Under the pieces are notes generated by a model, which saw nothing but the letters and a program-made list of their open reading frames with translations, ran no database searches and was not told the DNA's origin. Of a DNA stretch of 64,000 nt, positions 63,807-64,000 are shown one piece after another (positions within the stretch are counted from its first letter, which is position 1; every line of letters begins with the position of its first letter). This stretch comes from Numida meleagris. Lineage: Eukaryota > Chordata > Aves > Galliformes > Numididae. Location: positions 64,291,379 to 64,355,378 of the forward strand of contig NC_034409.1 of assembly GCF_002078875.1 (NCBI RefSeq). The letters are read 5' to 3'. The position numbers and the translations under genes were made by a program.

Positions 63807-63980
63807 TATTAAAGAAACGTTAACCTCAGAGAAGTAAAGGAGTCTTGAAGCTTTATTATCTTTCAAAGCCTGGCTAATGAGCTGCTGTGTCTGATTTTCA
63901 GTAAAGAGGAAGGCACCACAGAGAGGCCTACAAAAGAACACGAGACATGAGTTAAGCACCACTTTCCCTTTGCTTATTAT
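63807..63980. other. Window end, acceptor-like site on minus strand
   Basis: On the minus strand a pyrimidine-rich TGTCTCGTGTTCTTTTGTAG ends at 63928 and is followed by an open frame reading into the SINE. It looks like a splice acceptor but no partner donor or domain supports an exon. Confidence 0.25.
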
Positions 63981-64000
63981 TAGTGGGTAGAAATGGTTAG

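Noticed and set aside
1..63980. CRISPR arrays, operons, tRNA or rRNA genes
   Set aside because: No regularly spaced repeats with unique spacers, no tightly packed reading frames, and no intact tRNA box pair or rRNA sequence outside the SINE remnants.

Overview
This window looks like non-coding vertebrate nuclear DNA, most likely from a bird. It is AT-rich and CpG-poor and has no convincing intact protein-coding gene, rRNA, tRNA, operon or CRISPR array. The host call rests on the repeats. There are several CR1 non-LTR retrotransposons with the avian-type 3' end. Two degenerate LTRs belong to an endogenous retrovirus family that I recall as common in birds. Two old CORE-SINE copies are present. 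The two CR1 copies at 35.8-36.3 kb resemble a subfamily I associate with chicken-like birds (galliforms), but I could not check the species.

Layout. 1-10 kb: a long GAAA microsatellite (515-767), a short CR1 3' end (1684-1785) and an old hairpin element (7084-7212) in otherwise unique AT-rich DNA. 10-15 kb: a 540-base assembly gap (10225-10764) between a GGAGA repeat and a T run, then unique DNA. 15.1-16.8 kb: the largest CR1, on the minus strand, still showing remnants of its reverse transcriptase ORF. 20.6-21.0 kb: a minus-strand stretch that reads like protein across two frames and may be a broken exon or retrocopy. 21.5-23.1 kb: old CR1 pieces and the first LTR. 28.4-29.4 kb: two CR1 fragments in inverted orientation. 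31.2-33.7 kb: a repeat-poor interval rich in homeodomain-type TAATTA sites, the best candidate here for a conserved regulatory cluster. 35.8-36.3 kb: two CR1 tails. 38.8-39.3 kb: the second LTR. 44.4-46.0 kb: a CR1 tail and a CR1 fragment. 49.9-50.5 kb: another candidate conserved block. 56.0 and 63.7 kb: the CORE-SINEs.

As a whole the window fits a gene desert or a very large intron, with mobile-element remnants scattered around repeat-free islands that may be enhancers of a developmental gene outside the window. Nearly all open frames are short and behave like chance or repeat-derived ORFs. I did not find a new multi-gene system. The items most worth checking are the homeodomain-site cluster near 33.6 kb and the frameshifted coding-like segment near 20.8 kb. 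No alignment or database search could be run, so conservation and repeat-family names come from reading and memory of the families.
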